From: Defluviicoccus sp.
GTDB taxonomy: Bacteria; Pseudomonadota; Alphaproteobacteria; MPNO01
Assembly (NCBI GenBank): GCA_028821395.1
Contig: JAPPGP010000206.1
Span: forward strand, 1-64,000
DNA length: 64,000 nucleotides
Direction: 5' to 3'
The notes below the pieces were generated by a model, which was not told where the DNA came from, ran no database searches, and was given only the letters and a program-made list of their open reading frames with translations. Position numbers and translations under genes: made by a program. Positions 41,819 to 52,368 of the stretch are shown one piece after another. Numbering within the stretch: position 1 is the first letter of the stretch; each line of letters starts with the position of its first letter.

Positions 41819-42982
41819 GTGCCGGCATTGCTGCTCACCGTATTCGTCGACCTGATCGGCTTCGGGATCGTCCTGCCGCTGCAGCCTTTCTATGCCCAGG
41901 CCTTCGGCGCGAGCCCGGGAACCGTGACCCTGGTGGCGGCGAGCTACACCGCCGCCCAGTTCGCCTTCGCCCCGGTCTGGGGCAGGGTGAGCGACCGCAT
42001 CGGCCGCAAGCCGGTGTTGCTCGCGACCTCGTTCGGCGCCTGTCTCGCCTATGTCTGGCTGGTCCATACCGACACGCTCGAAGGCCTGTTCCTGGCGCGC
42101 GCATTCGGCGGCATCATGGCGGGCAATATCGGGGTCGCGCACGCCTATGTCGCGGATGTCGTGCCGGCCGACCGGCGCGCCGGCGCGATGGGACGAGTGG
42201 GCGCGGCGGCCGGTCTCGGATTCGTGGTCGGGCCGGCGATCGGCGGCCTGCTCGCCGGCCCGGACCCGCTGAAGCCGGATTTTGCCTCCCCCTTCCTGTT
42301 CGCCGCCGGCATCGCGGCGCTCGCTTTCCTGCTTACCGCGATCCTGCTGCGCGAGAGCGCCGGCAGCGGCCAGCGCGCCCGCGCCCGGGCGAGCGCCTCC
42401 GGCCGGGTGTGGCACCGGGTCCGCGAGGCCGGTATCGCCCCGCTGCTCCTGCTGGTGTTCTCCTCGCCCTTCGTCTTCGCCGGGATCGAGACGGTCTTCG
42501 CGCTGTGGTCCGAGGCGCGGTTCGGCTGGGGGCCGACGCGCAACGGCTACATGTACACCTATATGGGCGCGGTCGCGGTGCTGGTTCAGGGCGTGGCGGT
42601 GGGGCCGATCGCGCGCCGCGCCGGCGAACGCTACACGGTGGCGGCGGGCATGGGCATGACCATGACGGGGTGCCTGATCCTGCCGGCGGCTGGCGGGACG
42701 GCGGGGATCATGGCGGGGCTCGGCCTGATCGTCGCCGGGGTTTCGGTCTGCGGCCCCTCCCTGTCGTCGCTGATCTCGCAGCGCGCGCGGGCGCACGAAC
42801 GCGGCACGCTCATGGGAATCTCGCAATCCTCCGCCGGGCTCGGACGGATCCTCGGCCCGGCGCTCAGCGGTTCGATCTTCGCCGGTCTCGGACAGGACTG
42901 GCCGTTCCTGCTCGGCGCCGCCGTGATGTGCGCGGCGGCGGCGCTGGCGATCGGCCTCGCGCTGCGCGACCGCGCATCTTGA
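41819..42982 (+). CDS. MFS transporter, TetA-like drug/H+ antiporter family
   Basis: 387 aa from GTG 41819. Twelve hydrophobic helices; the TetA-like motif [23 protein letters not shown] opens the protein and loop 2-3 has [14 protein letters not shown] (MFS motif A). An inner-membrane exporter, substrate not determinable. It follows the HAD gene by 36 bp. Confidence 0.9.
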   Translation: MPALLLTVFVDLIGFGIVLPLQPFYAQAFGASPGTVTLVAASYTAAQFAFAPVWGRVSDRIGRKPVLLATSFGACLAYVWLVHTDTLEGLFLARAFGGIMAGNIGVAHAYVADVVPADRRAGAMGRVGAAAGLGFVVGPAIGGLLAGPDPLKPDFASPFLFAAGIAALAFLLTAILLRESAGSGQRARARASASGRVWHRVREAGIAPLLLLVFSSPFVFAGIETVFALWSEARFGWGPTRNGYMYTYMGAVAVLVQGVAVGPIARRAGERYTVAAGMGMTMTGCLILPAAGGTAGIMAGLGLIVAGVSVCGPSLSSLISQRARAHERGTLMGISQSSAGLGRILGPALSGSIFAGLGQDWPFLLGAAVMCAAAALAIGLALRDRAS

Positions 42983-43037
42983 CGGCGGCGCGCGGGGACG
43001 ACTAAAAAGCGCCCCTCATCCGAACGGAGTGCGGACG

Positions 43038-43331
43038 ATGGCACGGCGTTGCAGCGTAACGGGTACGGGCGTGCTGACGGGGAACAATGTCAGCCATGCC
43101 AACAACAAGACCAGGCGGCGGTTCCTACCCAATTTGCAGCAGACGTCGATGCTGTCCGACGCGCTCGGCAGGACGGTGAAGCTGCGGCTGACCGCGCGGG
43201 CGATCCGCTCCATCGAGCACAATGGTGGGCTGGACGCCTACCTGCTCGGCACGCCGGACGGGAAGCTCACCCGGGAAGCGGTCCGCATCAAGCGCCAGAT
43301 CCGCAAGGCGGCCACCGCTCCCGCGGGCTAG
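43038..43331 (+). CDS. rpmB: 50S ribosomal protein L28
   Basis: 97 aa from ATG 43038 (an ATG 9 bp earlier lacks homology). [29 protein letters not shown] is split as the L28 start motif, followed by LNLQQ-like NLQQTSM and [21 protein letters not shown] is 8-11 nt before the start. The stop TAG overlaps the convergent cobT stop as CTAG. Confidence 0.97.
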   Translation: MARRCSVTGTGVLTGNNVSHANNKTRRRFLPNLQQTSMLSDALGRTVKLRLTARAIRSIEHNGGLDAYLLGTPDGKLTREAVRIKRQIRKAATAPAG

Positions 43332-45202
43332 GCGATCAGGCGCTCGCCGATTGCGGCGCCGCCGCGGAGGTCTTCCTCGAACAGCTCGGTGAGCCGGCCC
43401 ATCATGGTGCCGCCGAGCTGCTCGGCATCCATGATCGTCACCGCGCGGTTGTAGTACCGGGTCACGTCGTGGCCGATTCCGATCGCCGTCAGCTCGACCG
43501 GCGATTGCCCCTCGATCCACGCGATGACGTCGCGAAGATGGCGCTCCAGATAGTTGCCGGGGTTGACCGACAGCGTCGAGTCGTCGACCGGCGCGCCGTC
43601 GGAGATCACCATCAGGATGCGGCGCTGCTCGGACCGGGCGATCAGCCGATGATGCGCCCAAATCAGCGCCTCTCCGTCTATGTTCTCCTTCAGCAGCCCC
43701 TCCCGCAGCATCAGGCCGAGCGACTTGCGGGCCCGGCGCCACGGCGCGTCGGCGTCCTTGTAGACGATGTGGCGGAGATCGTTCAGCCGGCCCGGGTTGG
43801 GCGTCTTGCCCTCGGACAGCCACTTCTCGCGCGCCTGGCCGCCCTTCCAGGCGCGGGTGGTGAAGCCGAGGATCTCGACCTTGACGCCGCAGCGTTCGAG
43901 GGTGCGCGCGAGAATGTCGGCGCTCATCGCGGCGACCGTGATGGGCCGGCCGCGCATCGACCCCGAATTGTCGATCAGCAGCGAGACCACGGTGTCGCGG
44001 AACTCGGTCTGCTTCTCGATCTTGTAGCTCAGCGGGTGCATCGGGTTGACGACGACGCGGGACAGCCTGCCGGCGTCGAGCAGCCCCTCCTCGAGGTCGA
44101 ACTCCCAGGAGCGAGACTGCTGGGCCAGCAGGCGGCGCTGCAGCCGGTTGGCGAGCCGGGCGATGATGCCCTGGAGATGCGCGAGCTGCTGGTCGAGATG
44201 CTGGCGCAGCCGGCCGAGCTCGTCGGCGTCGCAAAGCTCCTCGGCCTCGATCACCTCGTCGAAATCGACCGTGTAGGGCCGATAGGCGGGCTGGCGCGCC
44301 TCGTCGGGCAGGAAGCCCTCGGCGCGGCGCCGCTGCGCGCGCTCGCCTTCCTCGTCCCCGGTCCCGGGCATCATCTCTTCCTGGACCTGTTCGGCCATCG
44401 AATCTTCCGAGTCCTCGCCTTCCCCGTCCTCCATGTCGGACGACGGCGAGCCCTCCATCTCCGCCGCCGCGCCATCCATCTCGGTGGCCTCGGCGTCGTC
44501 GTCCTCGGAGTCCGAATCCTCGCTGTCCTCGCCCCGGTCGGTGGCTTCGCTGTCGCCCTCCCCGGGCTCCTCGTCCAGCAGGTCGAGATCGTAGAGCAGC
44601 CTGTTCACCGTGCGCGCGAAGGTTTCCTGGTCGCCGATGGCGGCTTCGAGCGCCGCGAGGTCGGCTTCGATCCTGTCGCCGATCTCCTCGCGCCAGAGAT
44701 CGATCAGCGGCCGCGCGGCCTCGGGCAGCCGCCTGCCGGACCACTTTTCCCGCGCCATCATGCCGACGGCCTCGGCGAGCGGCGCATCCTCGATATCGGC
44801 GATCCGGGCGTAACCCCGCGACTGGCATCGCCCGGCGAGCGCGGCCTCCAGATTGGCCGCGACCCCGGCCATATGCCTGGCGCCGATGGTCTCGACCCGA
44901 ACCTGCTCGAGCGACTCGAACACCGCGCGCGCGGCCTCCCCGGCCGGCGCGCGGCGGGCATGCAGCTCGGTGTCGTGGTGGCGCAGCTTGAGCGCCATCG
45001 CGTCGGCCTCGCCGCGGAGCTGCGAGACCTCTTCGCCGGGCAGGTCGCGCGACGGCACCGGCAGCCGCGCCTGATTCTCGACCAGGCGCGGCTCGGCGCC
45101 GAAATTCACTGTCACGTCCTCGCGCCGAGCGATCGCGCGCATCGCCGCGCCGGTGACGCGGCGGAACGCCTCGATCGGGGTATCGGCCGTCGTCGAGCTC
45201 AC
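43328..45202 (-). CDS. cobT: Cobaltochelatase subunit CobT
   Basis: 624 aa. N-terminal helical region, a strongly acidic middle (roughly 215-290, rich in Glu, Asp, Ser) and a C-terminal von Willebrand A domain with [13 protein letters not shown] and [12 protein letters not shown]. With CobS it forms the ATPase that drives CobN to insert cobalt into hydrogenobyrinate diamide (aerobic cobalamin synthesis). cobN is not in the window. Starts 19 bp after cobS. Confidence 0.96.
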   Translation of the reverse strand: MSSTTADTPIEAFRRVTGAAMRAIARREDVTVNFGAEPRLVENQARLPVPSRDLPGEEVSQLRGEADAMALKLRHHDTELHARRAPAGEAARAVFESLEQVRVETIGARHMAGVAANLEAALAGRCQSRGYARIADIEDAPLAEAVGMMAREKWSGRRLPEAARPLIDLWREEIGDRIEADLAALEAAIGDQETFARTVNRLLYDLDLLDEEPGEGDSEATDRGEDSEDSDSEDDDAEATEMDGAAAEMEGSPSSDMEDGEGEDSEDSMAEQVQEEMMPGTGDEEGERAQRRRAEGFLPDEARQPAYRPYTVDFDEVIEAEELCDADELGRLRQHLDQQLAHLQGIIARLANRLQRRLLAQQSRSWEFDLEEGLLDAGRLSRVVVNPMHPLSYKIEKQTEFRDTVVSLLIDNSGSMRGRPITVAAMSADILARTLERCGVKVEILGFTTRAWKGGQAREKWLSEGKTPNPGRLNDLRHIVYKDADAPWRRARKSLGLMLREGLLKENIDGEALIWAHHRLIARSEQRRILMVISDGAPVDDSTLSVNPGNYLERHLRDVIAWIEGQSPVELTAIGIGHDVTRYYNRAVTIMDAEQLGGTMMGRLTELFEEDLRGGAAIGERLIA

Positions 45203-45221
45203 CGGGGGCTCCGCCGGACCG

Positions 45222-46226
45222 TCAGCCGTGCCCCGACTTGGCGGCGGCCTCGGGCAGGTCCTCGCCCATGCAGCGCTGGTAGTACTCGGCGACCGCGGGC
45301 CGCTCCAGCTCGTCGCATTTGTTGAGGAAGGTCATCCGGAAGGCGGTCGCGATGTCGTCGAACAGCCGGCTGTTCTCGGCCCAGGTGATGACGGTGCGGG
45401 GCGACATCACGGTGGAAATGTCGCCGTTCATGAAGCCTGCCCGCGTCATGTCGGCGACCGAGACCATCGCGCTGATCGTCTTGCGGCCGCCCTCGTCGTC
45501 GTAGTCCGGCACCTTGGAAAGAACGATCTCCTCCTCGTCCTCGCGCGGCAGGTAGTTGAGCGTGGCCACCAGGTTCCAGCGGTCGAGCTGTCCCTGGTTG
45601 ATCTGCTGCGTGCCGTGATAGAGGCCGGTGGTGTCGCCGAGCCCGACCGTGTTGGCCGTCGCCATCAGCCGGAATGCGGAGTGCGGCCGGATCACCCGGT
45701 TCTGGTCCAAGAGCGTCATCTTGCCGTCGACCTCCAGCACGCGCTGGATGACGAACATCACGTCCGGCCTGCCGGCATCGTACTCGTCGAAAACCAGCGC
45801 GCAGGGGCTCTGCAGCGCCCAGGGCAGGATGCCCTCGCGGAACTCGGTCACCTGCTTGCCGTCGCGCAGCACGATCGCATCCTTGCCGATCAGATCGATG
45901 CGGCTGATATGGCTGTCGAGATTGACCCGGATGCAGGGCCAGTTGAGCCGCGCCGTGACCTGTTCGATATGGGTCGACTTGCCGGTTCCGTGGTAGCCCT
46001 GGATCAGGAGCCGCCGGTTGTGCTTGAGCGCGACCAGGATCGCCAGCGTAGTGTCGTGATCGAAGCAATAGGCTTCGTCGAGGTCGGGCACGTGGTCCGA
46101 CGGCGCGACGCTGAACGCCGGAACCTGCAAGTCGGTGTCCAGCCCGAAGACCTGGCGTACCGAAACCGTCATGTCGGGCATCACGGGGCCGCTGCCATTG
46201 GCCCCGTTGCTCTTCTCAGCTGACAT
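45222..46226 (-). CDS. cobS: Cobaltochelatase subunit CobS
   Basis: 334 aa from ATG 46226. AAA+ (MoxR-like) ATPase: Walker [14 protein letters not shown], Walker [12 protein letters not shown], sensor [12 protein letters not shown]. Works as a ring with CobT. The order J-domain gene, cobS, cobT with bolA nearby is common in alphaproteobacteria. Confidence 0.97.
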   Translation of the reverse strand: MSAEKSNGANGSGPVMPDMTVSVRQVFGLDTDLQVPAFSVAPSDHVPDLDEAYCFDHDTTLAILVALKHNRRLLIQGYHGTGKSTHIEQVTARLNWPCIRVNLDSHISRIDLIGKDAIVLRDGKQVTEFREGILPWALQSPCALVFDEYDAGRPDVMFVIQRVLEVDGKMTLLDQNRVIRPHSAFRLMATANTVGLGDTTGLYHGTQQINQGQLDRWNLVATLNYLPREDEEEIVLSKVPDYDDEGGRKTISAMVSVADMTRAGFMNGDISTVMSPRTVITWAENSRLFDDIATAFRMTFLNKCDELERPAVAEYYQRCMGEDLPEAAAKSGHG

Positions 46227-46263
46227 AGGAAATCGATCCTTGGTGGGTGTAACGTGAAGCAGG

Positions 46264-46821
46264 CTAAAGGGAGCGTGCGGCGCTGAGCGTGCGGTAGGCG
46301 TCGTTGACCAGCTTGAGCCGTTCTTCCGCGCGCTTGTCCCCGCCATTGACGTCGGGGTGCAATTGCTTGACGAGCTCCTTGTAGCGCAGCTTCACCAGAT
46401 CCGCCGTCACTGGCGGGGAAAGATTCATCACGTCGAGCGCCCGCTTCTCTGCCGGGTCGGTCAGCGCCAGCCGGTCGCCCGCGTCATGGGCGGCGCGCGG
46501 CTCTCCGGGAAACAGACCGAACGGATCGCGCGCGTCGAATCGGGCCCCCGCGCCTGTCGTTCCGAACGGCCAGGACGGACGCCGCCAAGTGGTGTCGGCA
46601 CGGCAGTGAGCCTCGATCTCGGCCACGCTCATGCCAGCGTAGTAGTTCCAAGCCTTGTTGTACGCGCGAACATGCTCGAGACACAACCAAATATACTCTG
46701 ACAGCCGCTCCCGCGAGCGCGGAGCACGGTATTGCGCCGGTTCGTCGCAGCCGGGCGCCGCGCAAATCCGCGGCCCGCATTCGACGCCAAGCTCGACAGA
46801 GACATTGCCGTCCGCCTTCAT
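46264..46821 (-). CDS. J-domain (DnaJ-like) protein next to cobS
   Basis: 185 aa from ATG 46821 (an earlier ATG 46857 would add 12 residues). N-terminal part [19 protein letters not shown] with several Cys and a [19 protein letters not shown] motif; the J domain is C-terminal (about 120-185), with the HPD triad in [16 protein letters not shown]. Probably a specialised Hsp70 co-chaperone; conserved beside cobS. Divergent from bolA. Confidence 0.92.
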   Translation of the reverse strand: MKADGNVSVELGVECGPRICAAPGCDEPAQYRAPRSRERLSEYIWLCLEHVRAYNKAWNYYAGMSVAEIEAHCRADTTWRRPSWPFGTTGAGARFDARDPFGLFPGEPRAAHDAGDRLALTDPAEKRALDVMNLSPPVTADLVKLRYKELVKQLHPDVNGGDKRAEERLKLVNDAYRTLSAARSL

Positions 46822-46910
46822 GGCGCGCAGTATGCGGCTGGCGCAGAGGGCAGGCAAGCGCGGCCACGGCGGGAAACCGGGCGCCGAAACGGGACGGGAA
46901 CCCGGCGATC

Positions 46911-47186
46911 ATGAGCGTGGCGGAAGTCATTCGAGGCAAGCTGGAAGAGACGTTTCGCCCGGCCCGTCTCGAGATCGTCGATCAGTCCCACCTCCATCTC
47001 GGCCACGCCGGCGCGCCGGAGGGCGGGGAAAGCCATTTCCGGGTCGAGATCACGGCGGCCGCCTTCGCCGGCAAGAGCCGGGTGGAACGCCAACGCATGG
47101 TCTATGCGTGTCTCGCCGACGAGCTCGCCGGGCCGGTGCACGCGCTCTCGGTCGCCGCCCGCGCCCCTGCCGATGCAGATCCGTAG
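46911..47186 (+). CDS. BolA family protein
   Basis: 91 aa, full-length for the family. LEIVDQSHLHLGHAG carries the conserved His region, and ESHFRVEITAAAFAGKSRVERQRMVY is the helix-turn of BolA. Works with monothiol glutaredoxins in Fe-S trafficking. Start ATG 46911 is 89 bp from the divergent J-domain start. Confidence 0.94.
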   Translation: MSVAEVIRGKLEETFRPARLEIVDQSHLHLGHAGAPEGGESHFRVEITAAAFAGKSRVERQRMVYACLADELAGPVHALSVAARAPADADP

Positions 47187-47311
47187 GGACCGACCTCCGC
47201 TTCGCGCAGCGCGGCGGTGACGATCCCCCCGGCTTGCCGCCCATCCTGCCGAACACGATGCTGGGTTGAGCGGGCGCGTGTCCGCTACGGGGGGCCGTCT
47301 GTTCTGAGGGA

Positions 47312-48472
47312 ATGTCGATGCCGGCATGGGTGCGGCTTTCGATCGGGGGGGCGGCGACGCTCCTGGTCGGCATGGGGCTCGGCCGGTTCTCATACACGCC
47401 GCTGATCCCCGCGCTGATCGAGGAAGGCTGGCTGACCGCCGCCGAGGCCGGATCGGTGGCGGCGTTCAATCTCGCGGGCTTTCTGATCGGCGCGCTCGGC
47501 GCGCTCTGGCTGCGCCGCCTGATGGGCGAGGCCGCCCTGCTCAGGCTGTGTCTCTGGATAACGCTTGCCTGCCTGGTCGCCAGCATCGCCCCCGCGGGGG
47601 CCGCGTGGCTCGTCTTCTGGCGCTGCCTCGCGGGGATCGCGATGGGCGTGATGATGGTGCACGCGCTCGCCATCGTCACCCGGCATGCGCCGCCCGAGCG
47701 TCTGGGCGCGGCGACGGGGATCGTGTTCACCGGCGTCGGCATCGCGATTCTCGCCTCCGGCGTGCTGGTGCCGCTGCTCGCCGGGCAGGGGCTGATCGCG
47801 GCGTGGTCCGGGCTCGCCCTGTTCGGCGCGCTGGGGGTCGGGGTGGCGCTCTGGGGCTGGCGCGCGGCAGACCCCGCTCCGCAGGAACCTTCCCTGTCGC
47901 GCTTTCGCCCGAGCGCCGCCGCGTTCCGGCTGATCGCGGCCCAGAGCCTGTTCGGGATCGGCCTCGTCCCGCACAGCATCTACTGGGTCGACTACCTGGT
48001 GCGCGGTCTGGGGGAGAGCATCGCCGTCGGCGGCTTTCACTGGGTGCTGTTCGGGCTCGGCGCGATGACCGGGACCTTTCTCTGGGGACGCCTCGCCGAC
48101 GCGATCGGACACCGCAGGGGCCTCGTTCTGGTGCTCGCCAGCCTGGCCGCGGGGATCGCCTTGCCGGTCGTCCTTCCCATCGGCTGGGTGCTGATCCTCT
48201 CGTCGCTGGTGGTCGGCGCGCAGCCCGGATTTTCCGCCATCATTTCGGGCCGGGTGCAACAGGTCGTCGGACCGGACGAGATGCCGCCGCTGTGGCACGC
48301 CATGATCCTGACCGGCGGCGTCGCCCAGGCCGTCGCCGGCTATCTGCTGGTGGCGCTGTTCGAGATCGCGGGCAGCTACGTGCCGATCTTCCTGATCGGC
48401 GGTGCGGCGATGGGCACAGGCGCCATCCTGGTCATCAACCTGAAACCCGGCGCGTCCTCCGGTGGGGCGTGA
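47312..48472 (+). CDS. YbfB/YjiJ-family MFS transporter
   Basis: 386 aa, twelve hydrophobic helices. The start VRLSIGGAATLLVGMGLGRFSYTPLIP is characteristic of the YbfB/YjiJ group, as is GVGIAILASGVLVPLL. Inner-membrane carrier of unknown substrate. It stands 68 bp before the TRAP binding-protein gene on the same strand. Confidence 0.88.
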   Translation: MSMPAWVRLSIGGAATLLVGMGLGRFSYTPLIPALIEEGWLTAAEAGSVAAFNLAGFLIGALGALWLRRLMGEAALLRLCLWITLACLVASIAPAGAAWLVFWRCLAGIAMGVMMVHALAIVTRHAPPERLGAATGIVFTGVGIAILASGVLVPLLAGQGLIAAWSGLALFGALGVGVALWGWRAADPAPQEPSLSRFRPSAAAFRLIAAQSLFGIGLVPHSIYWVDYLVRGLGESIAVGGFHWVLFGLGAMTGTFLWGRLADAIGHRRGLVLVLASLAAGIALPVVLPIGWVLILSSLVVGAQPGFSAIISGRVQQVVGPDEMPPLWHAMILTGGVAQAVAGYLLVALFEIAGSYVPIFLIGGAAMGTGAILVINLKPGASSGGA

Positions 48473-48540
48473 CAAGGCGAAGCCATTGTCCGTATGGTCG
48501 GATCGGAGAACCAGCAACAGAGGACAGGGAGTCACAAGGT

Positions 48541-49518
48541 ATGAGACATCGTCCGGTAGCCGGGCTGATCGCCGTCGCCGCGGTTCTCGCGGTGGGGCTG
48601 CAACCCTCGCTCGCAGCGGAGTCGACCGTCAAGGTGGTCACCATGCTGGCCAAGAAGACCCCGATCGGCCAGTCCTTCGACGGCTTCATCGCGCGGCTCA
48701 ACCAGAAGCTGGAAGGCGAGTTCCGCATGGACTGGCGCGGCGGGCCGGAGGTCGTTCCCCAGTTCAAGCAACCCAACGCGGTGCGCCTGGGCTCGGTCGA
48801 CGCGACGCTGACCAGCCCGAGCTATGCCAACGGGATTCTCAATGTCTCGGGCGCGGCCAACTACTCGAACAAGACCTATGAGGAGATCAAGGCCACCGGC
48901 TATCACGACTACATGGCGGAGCTCCACGCCGCCAAGGGGCTGATCTATGTTGGCGAAGCGCCGGTCTCGCATCTGCGCTTCCACTTCTTCCTGCGCGATC
49001 CGATTGCGACGCTCGCCGATTTCAAGAACTTGAAAATCCGGGTGTTCCCGGCGATCGCGCCCGCCGTCAAGGCGCTCGGCGGCGCGCCCCTGACTCTGCC
49101 GATGACGGAGATCTACACCGCCATGGAACGCGGCATCGTCAAGGGGTTCGCGACCGGCGTGTCGGGCGTGGCGCGGCAGTACAAGGGCCTGCTCGGCGCC
49201 TATGTGGAGCCGGGCTTCTATCGCGCGACGTTCCACTTCCTAGTGAACCCGCGCGCCTGGAACAAGATCCCGGCGGCGACCCGCGCAAAGGTGATCGATT
49301 TCGTGCGCAACGTCGAGCCGCCGACCTATGAGGCGAGCTGGAACGAACGGCTCAAGAACGGCTACGCGGATCTCGGCAAGACCGGGGTCAAGACGGTCCG
49401 GTTCTCCGCCGACGAAGAGAAGAAGTTCGCCAGGCTGGTGCTGGAGGCGGCCTGGGCGGCGGTGCGCGAGAAGGCCCCCGAGGAGGGCAAGCGCCTGCAG
49501 TCGATGTTGATGAAGTAG
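48541..49518 (+). CDS. TRAP transporter substrate-binding protein (DctP type)
   Basis: 325 aa from ATG 48541 with a Sec signal (GLIAVAAVLAVGLQPSLAAE), hence periplasmic. The frame is open for 1.2 kb upstream only as a shadow of the MFS gene. Two-lobed DctP pattern; KIRVFPAIAPAVKALGGAPLTLP holds the Arg expected to pair with a carboxylate. First gene of P-Q-M-hydrolase. Confidence 0.9.
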   Translation: MRHRPVAGLIAVAAVLAVGLQPSLAAESTVKVVTMLAKKTPIGQSFDGFIARLNQKLEGEFRMDWRGGPEVVPQFKQPNAVRLGSVDATLTSPSYANGILNVSGAANYSNKTYEEIKATGYHDYMAELHAAKGLIYVGEAPVSHLRFHFFLRDPIATLADFKNLKIRVFPAIAPAVKALGGAPLTLPMTEIYTAMERGIVKGFATGVSGVARQYKGLLGAYVEPGFYRATFHFLVNPRAWNKIPAATRAKVIDFVRNVEPPTYEASWNERLKNGYADLGKTGVKTVRFSADEEKKFARLVLEAAWAAVREKAPEEGKRLQSMLMK

Positions 49519-49583
49519 CCCGATCCGGCCCCTTGCCCGCTTCCGCCGGACCGGAAGCGGGCGGGTTCGAGACCGTCGAGGTC

Positions 49584-50099
49584 ATGCGGGATACGCTGAA
49601 CCGGGTCGCCCGATGGTTCGACCTGCTGAACCGCGGGCTCGCCGCCATCGCCTGCGCCGTGTTCGTGCTGGTCGTGCTGGCGGTCTGCGCCGAGATCGTC
49701 ACCCGGGCTGCGGTCGACATCTCCAACCCCTGGCTGGTCGAACTCAGCGAGATCGCGCTGCTCTACATCACCTTCCTGGCCGCCGCCTGGGTGCTGGGCA
49801 ACGACAAGCATGTCGCGCTCGATTTGCTGCTCAACCGGGTGGACGCGCGCACCGCCCGGTATCTGCACCTCGCGCTCTCGATCGCCGCTTCCGTCGCGTG
49901 CTTCATCGTCGCCTGGTTCGGCGTGGTCACGGCGATCGACCAGTACCGGGCCGACATCCGCGAGCCGACGATCATGGCGCCGCTGACCTGGTGGATCACC
50001 GCCGTGGTGCCGTTCGGCTTCACCCTGCTGGGCATCCAGTTCCTGCGCCGCGGGCTGCGCGCCATGCGGGGCCTGCCGTTCGCGGTGGACCGGCGCTAG
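49584..50099 (+). CDS. TRAP transporter small permease (DctQ type)
   Basis: 171 aa from ATG 49584 with GAGG just upstream; TTG 49533 is an alternative start with no clear ribosome site. Four hydrophobic segments; WLVELSEIALLYITFLAAAW and NDKHVALDLLLNRV are typical. It precedes the large permease by 12 bp. Confidence 0.9.
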   Translation: MRDTLNRVARWFDLLNRGLAAIACAVFVLVVLAVCAEIVTRAAVDISNPWLVELSEIALLYITFLAAAWVLGNDKHVALDLLLNRVDARTARYLHLALSIAASVACFIVAWFGVVTAIDQYRADIREPTIMAPLTWWITAVVPFGFTLLGIQFLRRGLRAMRGLPFAVDRR

Positions 50100-50111
50100 G
50101 GGCGGTCCGCG

Positions 50112-51425
50112 ATGGAATGGTACGAGGCCTTTCTGGTCATCATGGGTGGGCTGTTCGTCCTGATGTTCATCGGCCTGCCGGTGGCGTTCACCTTTCTCAT
50201 CGTCAACCTGATCGGCGCCTACATCTTCTTCGGCGGCGTGCCGGGCATGCTGCAGCTGGTCATCCAGATCTCGGAATCGCTCACCACCTTCACCCTGGTG
50301 CCGGTCGCGCTGTTCCTGCTGATGGGCGAGATCATGTTCCACTCGGGCATCGGGTTCGACCTTCTCGACACCCTCGACAAGTGGTTCGGCCGGCTGCGCG
50401 GCCGCCTCGCGCTGATGGCGGTCGGCGGCGGCGTGCTGTTCTCGGCGCTGACCGGGAACAGCATGGGCAGCATCGCGCTGCTCGGATCGACCCTGGTGCC
50501 GGAGATGGAGAAGCGCGGCTACCGCAAGCCGATGTCGCTCGGCCCGATCCTCGGCAGCGGCGGGCTTGCGATCATGATCCCGCCGAGCGGGCTCGCGGTA
50601 TTGCTGGGCGTCATCGCCGAGCTCTCCATCGGCAGGATCCTGATCGCCATCATTCTGCCGGGCGTCATCATGGCGGCGCTCTATGCCTGCTACATCGTCG
50701 GGCGCTGCGTGATCGATCCCGATGTCGCGCCGGCCTTCGAGGTCGAGCCCATCCCGTGGCGGGTGAAGCTCCGCGCCGGCGCGATGCACGTGGTTCCGGT
50801 CGGCTTCATCATCTTCATGGTGGTCGGCGTGATCTTCGTCGGCCTGGCGACGCCGAGCGAATCCGCGGCGTCGGGCGCGCTCGCCACCTTCCTGCTCGCG
50901 GTGTTCCGCCGGCGCATGACCTGGGAGGTGTTTCGCAACGCCGTCGTCGGCAGCCTCGAGATCTCGGTGATGCTGCTGTTGATCATCTCCGGCGCGCTGG
51001 CGTTCACCCAGATGCTCGCCTTCACCGGGGCGACCGAAGGTCTGGTCAATACGGTGCTGGGTATCGACGCCGGCCCGATCGCAGTCGTCCTGCTGATGAT
51101 CGTCACCGTGATCGTGCTGGGGATGGTGATGGGTCCGGTGCCGATCATGCTGGTCACCCTGCCGGTTTTCGTGCCGGTGGTGGATCAGCTGGGCTACGAT
51201 CCGATATGGTTCGCCGTGCTCTACTTGATCGCCATCGAGACCGGGTCGACCTCGCCTCCCTTCGGGGCGGGGCTGTTCGTCATGAAGGGCGTCGCGCCGG
51301 CGGGCACGACGATGAACGAGATCTATCGCGCGGCCATCCCCTTCCTGGTCTGCGACGTTATCGCCATCCTGATCGTGCTGGCCTTCCCGGCGATCGTCGC
51401 CTGGCCGCTGGCGCAGATGTTCTGA
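50112..51425 (+). CDS. TRAP transporter large permease (DctM type)
   Basis: 437 aa. Many hydrophobic segments with ALTGNSMGSIALLGSTLVPEMEKRGY, GSGGLAIMIPPSGLAVLLG and MGPVPIMLVTLPVF. It differs from the two reverse-strand DctM proteins in the conserved substrate-path loops (SGLAVLL instead of SVILVIY), suggesting another substrate class. Followed after 10 bp by the metal-hydrolase gene. Confidence 0.94.
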   Translation: MEWYEAFLVIMGGLFVLMFIGLPVAFTFLIVNLIGAYIFFGGVPGMLQLVIQISESLTTFTLVPVALFLLMGEIMFHSGIGFDLLDTLDKWFGRLRGRLALMAVGGGVLFSALTGNSMGSIALLGSTLVPEMEKRGYRKPMSLGPILGSGGLAIMIPPSGLAVLLGVIAELSIGRILIAIILPGVIMAALYACYIVGRCVIDPDVAPAFEVEPIPWRVKLRAGAMHVVPVGFIIFMVVGVIFVGLATPSESAASGALATFLLAVFRRRMTWEVFRNAVVGSLEISVMLLLIISGALAFTQMLAFTGATEGLVNTVLGIDAGPIAVVLLMIVTVIVLGMVMGPVPIMLVTLPVFVPVVDQLGYDPIWFAVLYLIAIETGSTSPPFGAGLFVMKGVAPAGTTMNEIYRAAIPFLVCDVIAILIVLAFPAIVAWPLAQMF

Positions 51426-51435
51426 GAGGTCCCCA

Positions 51436-52329
51436 ATGTACGTCACCATGCTCGGCACCGGAGCCCCGTTTCCCGACCCTAACCGGGCGCAGTCCGGCAT
51501 CCTCGTCACCCTGGAGAACGGCGCGCGCTACATGTTCGACTGCGGCAACGGCACGGTGCGCAACATGGTCGCCGCCAACGCCAGCCCAACCGAGGTGAAG
51601 GCGGTGTTCCTGACCCATCTCCACCACGACCATATCTGCGACTTCCCGCTATTCACCATTGCCGGGTGGATGTGGGACCGGCCCGATTCGCCGGTCGTGC
51701 TCGGCCCGAAGGGGACCGGGCATTTCTGCAAGATGCTGTTCGAGGGCGGCGCCTTCGATTCCGATTTCCGCGCGCGCAGCGCCTACCCGCTGAGGCAGCA
51801 GAATCTCGCCGCCGTGCGGCCCGACGTTCGGGAGGTCGAGCCGGGCCTCGCCTATGAAGACGACGACGTTCGCATCCATTGCGATCACGTCGAGCACATC
51901 CCGCGCGAGATAAGCGAGTGCTTCGGCCTGCGCTTCGAGGCCGAAGGCAAGGCGGTCGCGTTCTCCGGCGACACCGCGCCCTGCGAGGCGGTCGTGCGCC
52001 TCGCCCGCGACGCCGACGTGCTGATCCACGAATGCACGCTTCCCCAGTCCTTCCTCGAATTCCGCACGCGCGCCGGGGTCGGCACCTTCGCCCACACCCC
52101 GCCCGAGGATCTCGGCAGGATCGCGCGCGACGCCGGCGTCAAGCTGCTGGTCGCCACCCATTTCGGGCATTTCGATTCGACCAGCCCGGTGATCAAAAGG
52201 GAGTCCACCAACCACTACCCGGTCGATTTCATGGGGCCGCATCTGATGGACGACGTGGTGCGCGACATACGCAAGCACTATTCGGGCCCGCTGATGACAG
52301 CTTATGATCTGATGAGAGTGAACCTGTAG
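51436..52329 (+). CDS. Metallo-beta-lactamase-fold hydrolase (RNase Z-like subgroup)
   Basis: 297 aa. MYVTMLGTGAPFPDP start, metal motif LTHLHHDHICDF (HxHxDH), a later His in HCDHVEH, Asp in FSGDTAPC, and His in ATHFGHF. These are the zinc ligands of the fold. The gene is inside a TRAP operon, so a catabolic hydrolase (lactone or ester) is likelier than tRNA 3' processing. Substrate unknown. Confidence 0.87.
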   Translation: MYVTMLGTGAPFPDPNRAQSGILVTLENGARYMFDCGNGTVRNMVAANASPTEVKAVFLTHLHHDHICDFPLFTIAGWMWDRPDSPVVLGPKGTGHFCKMLFEGGAFDSDFRARSAYPLRQQNLAAVRPDVREVEPGLAYEDDDVRIHCDHVEHIPREISECFGLRFEAEGKAVAFSGDTAPCEAVVRLARDADVLIHECTLPQSFLEFRTRAGVGTFAHTPPEDLGRIARDAGVKLLVATHFGHFDSTSPVIKRESTNHYPVDFMGPHLMDDVVRDIRKHYSGPLMTAYDLMRVNL

Positions 52330-52368
52330 CGCATAATCGCTTCCAGAAGCTGAAAGGGAGACGACGAA

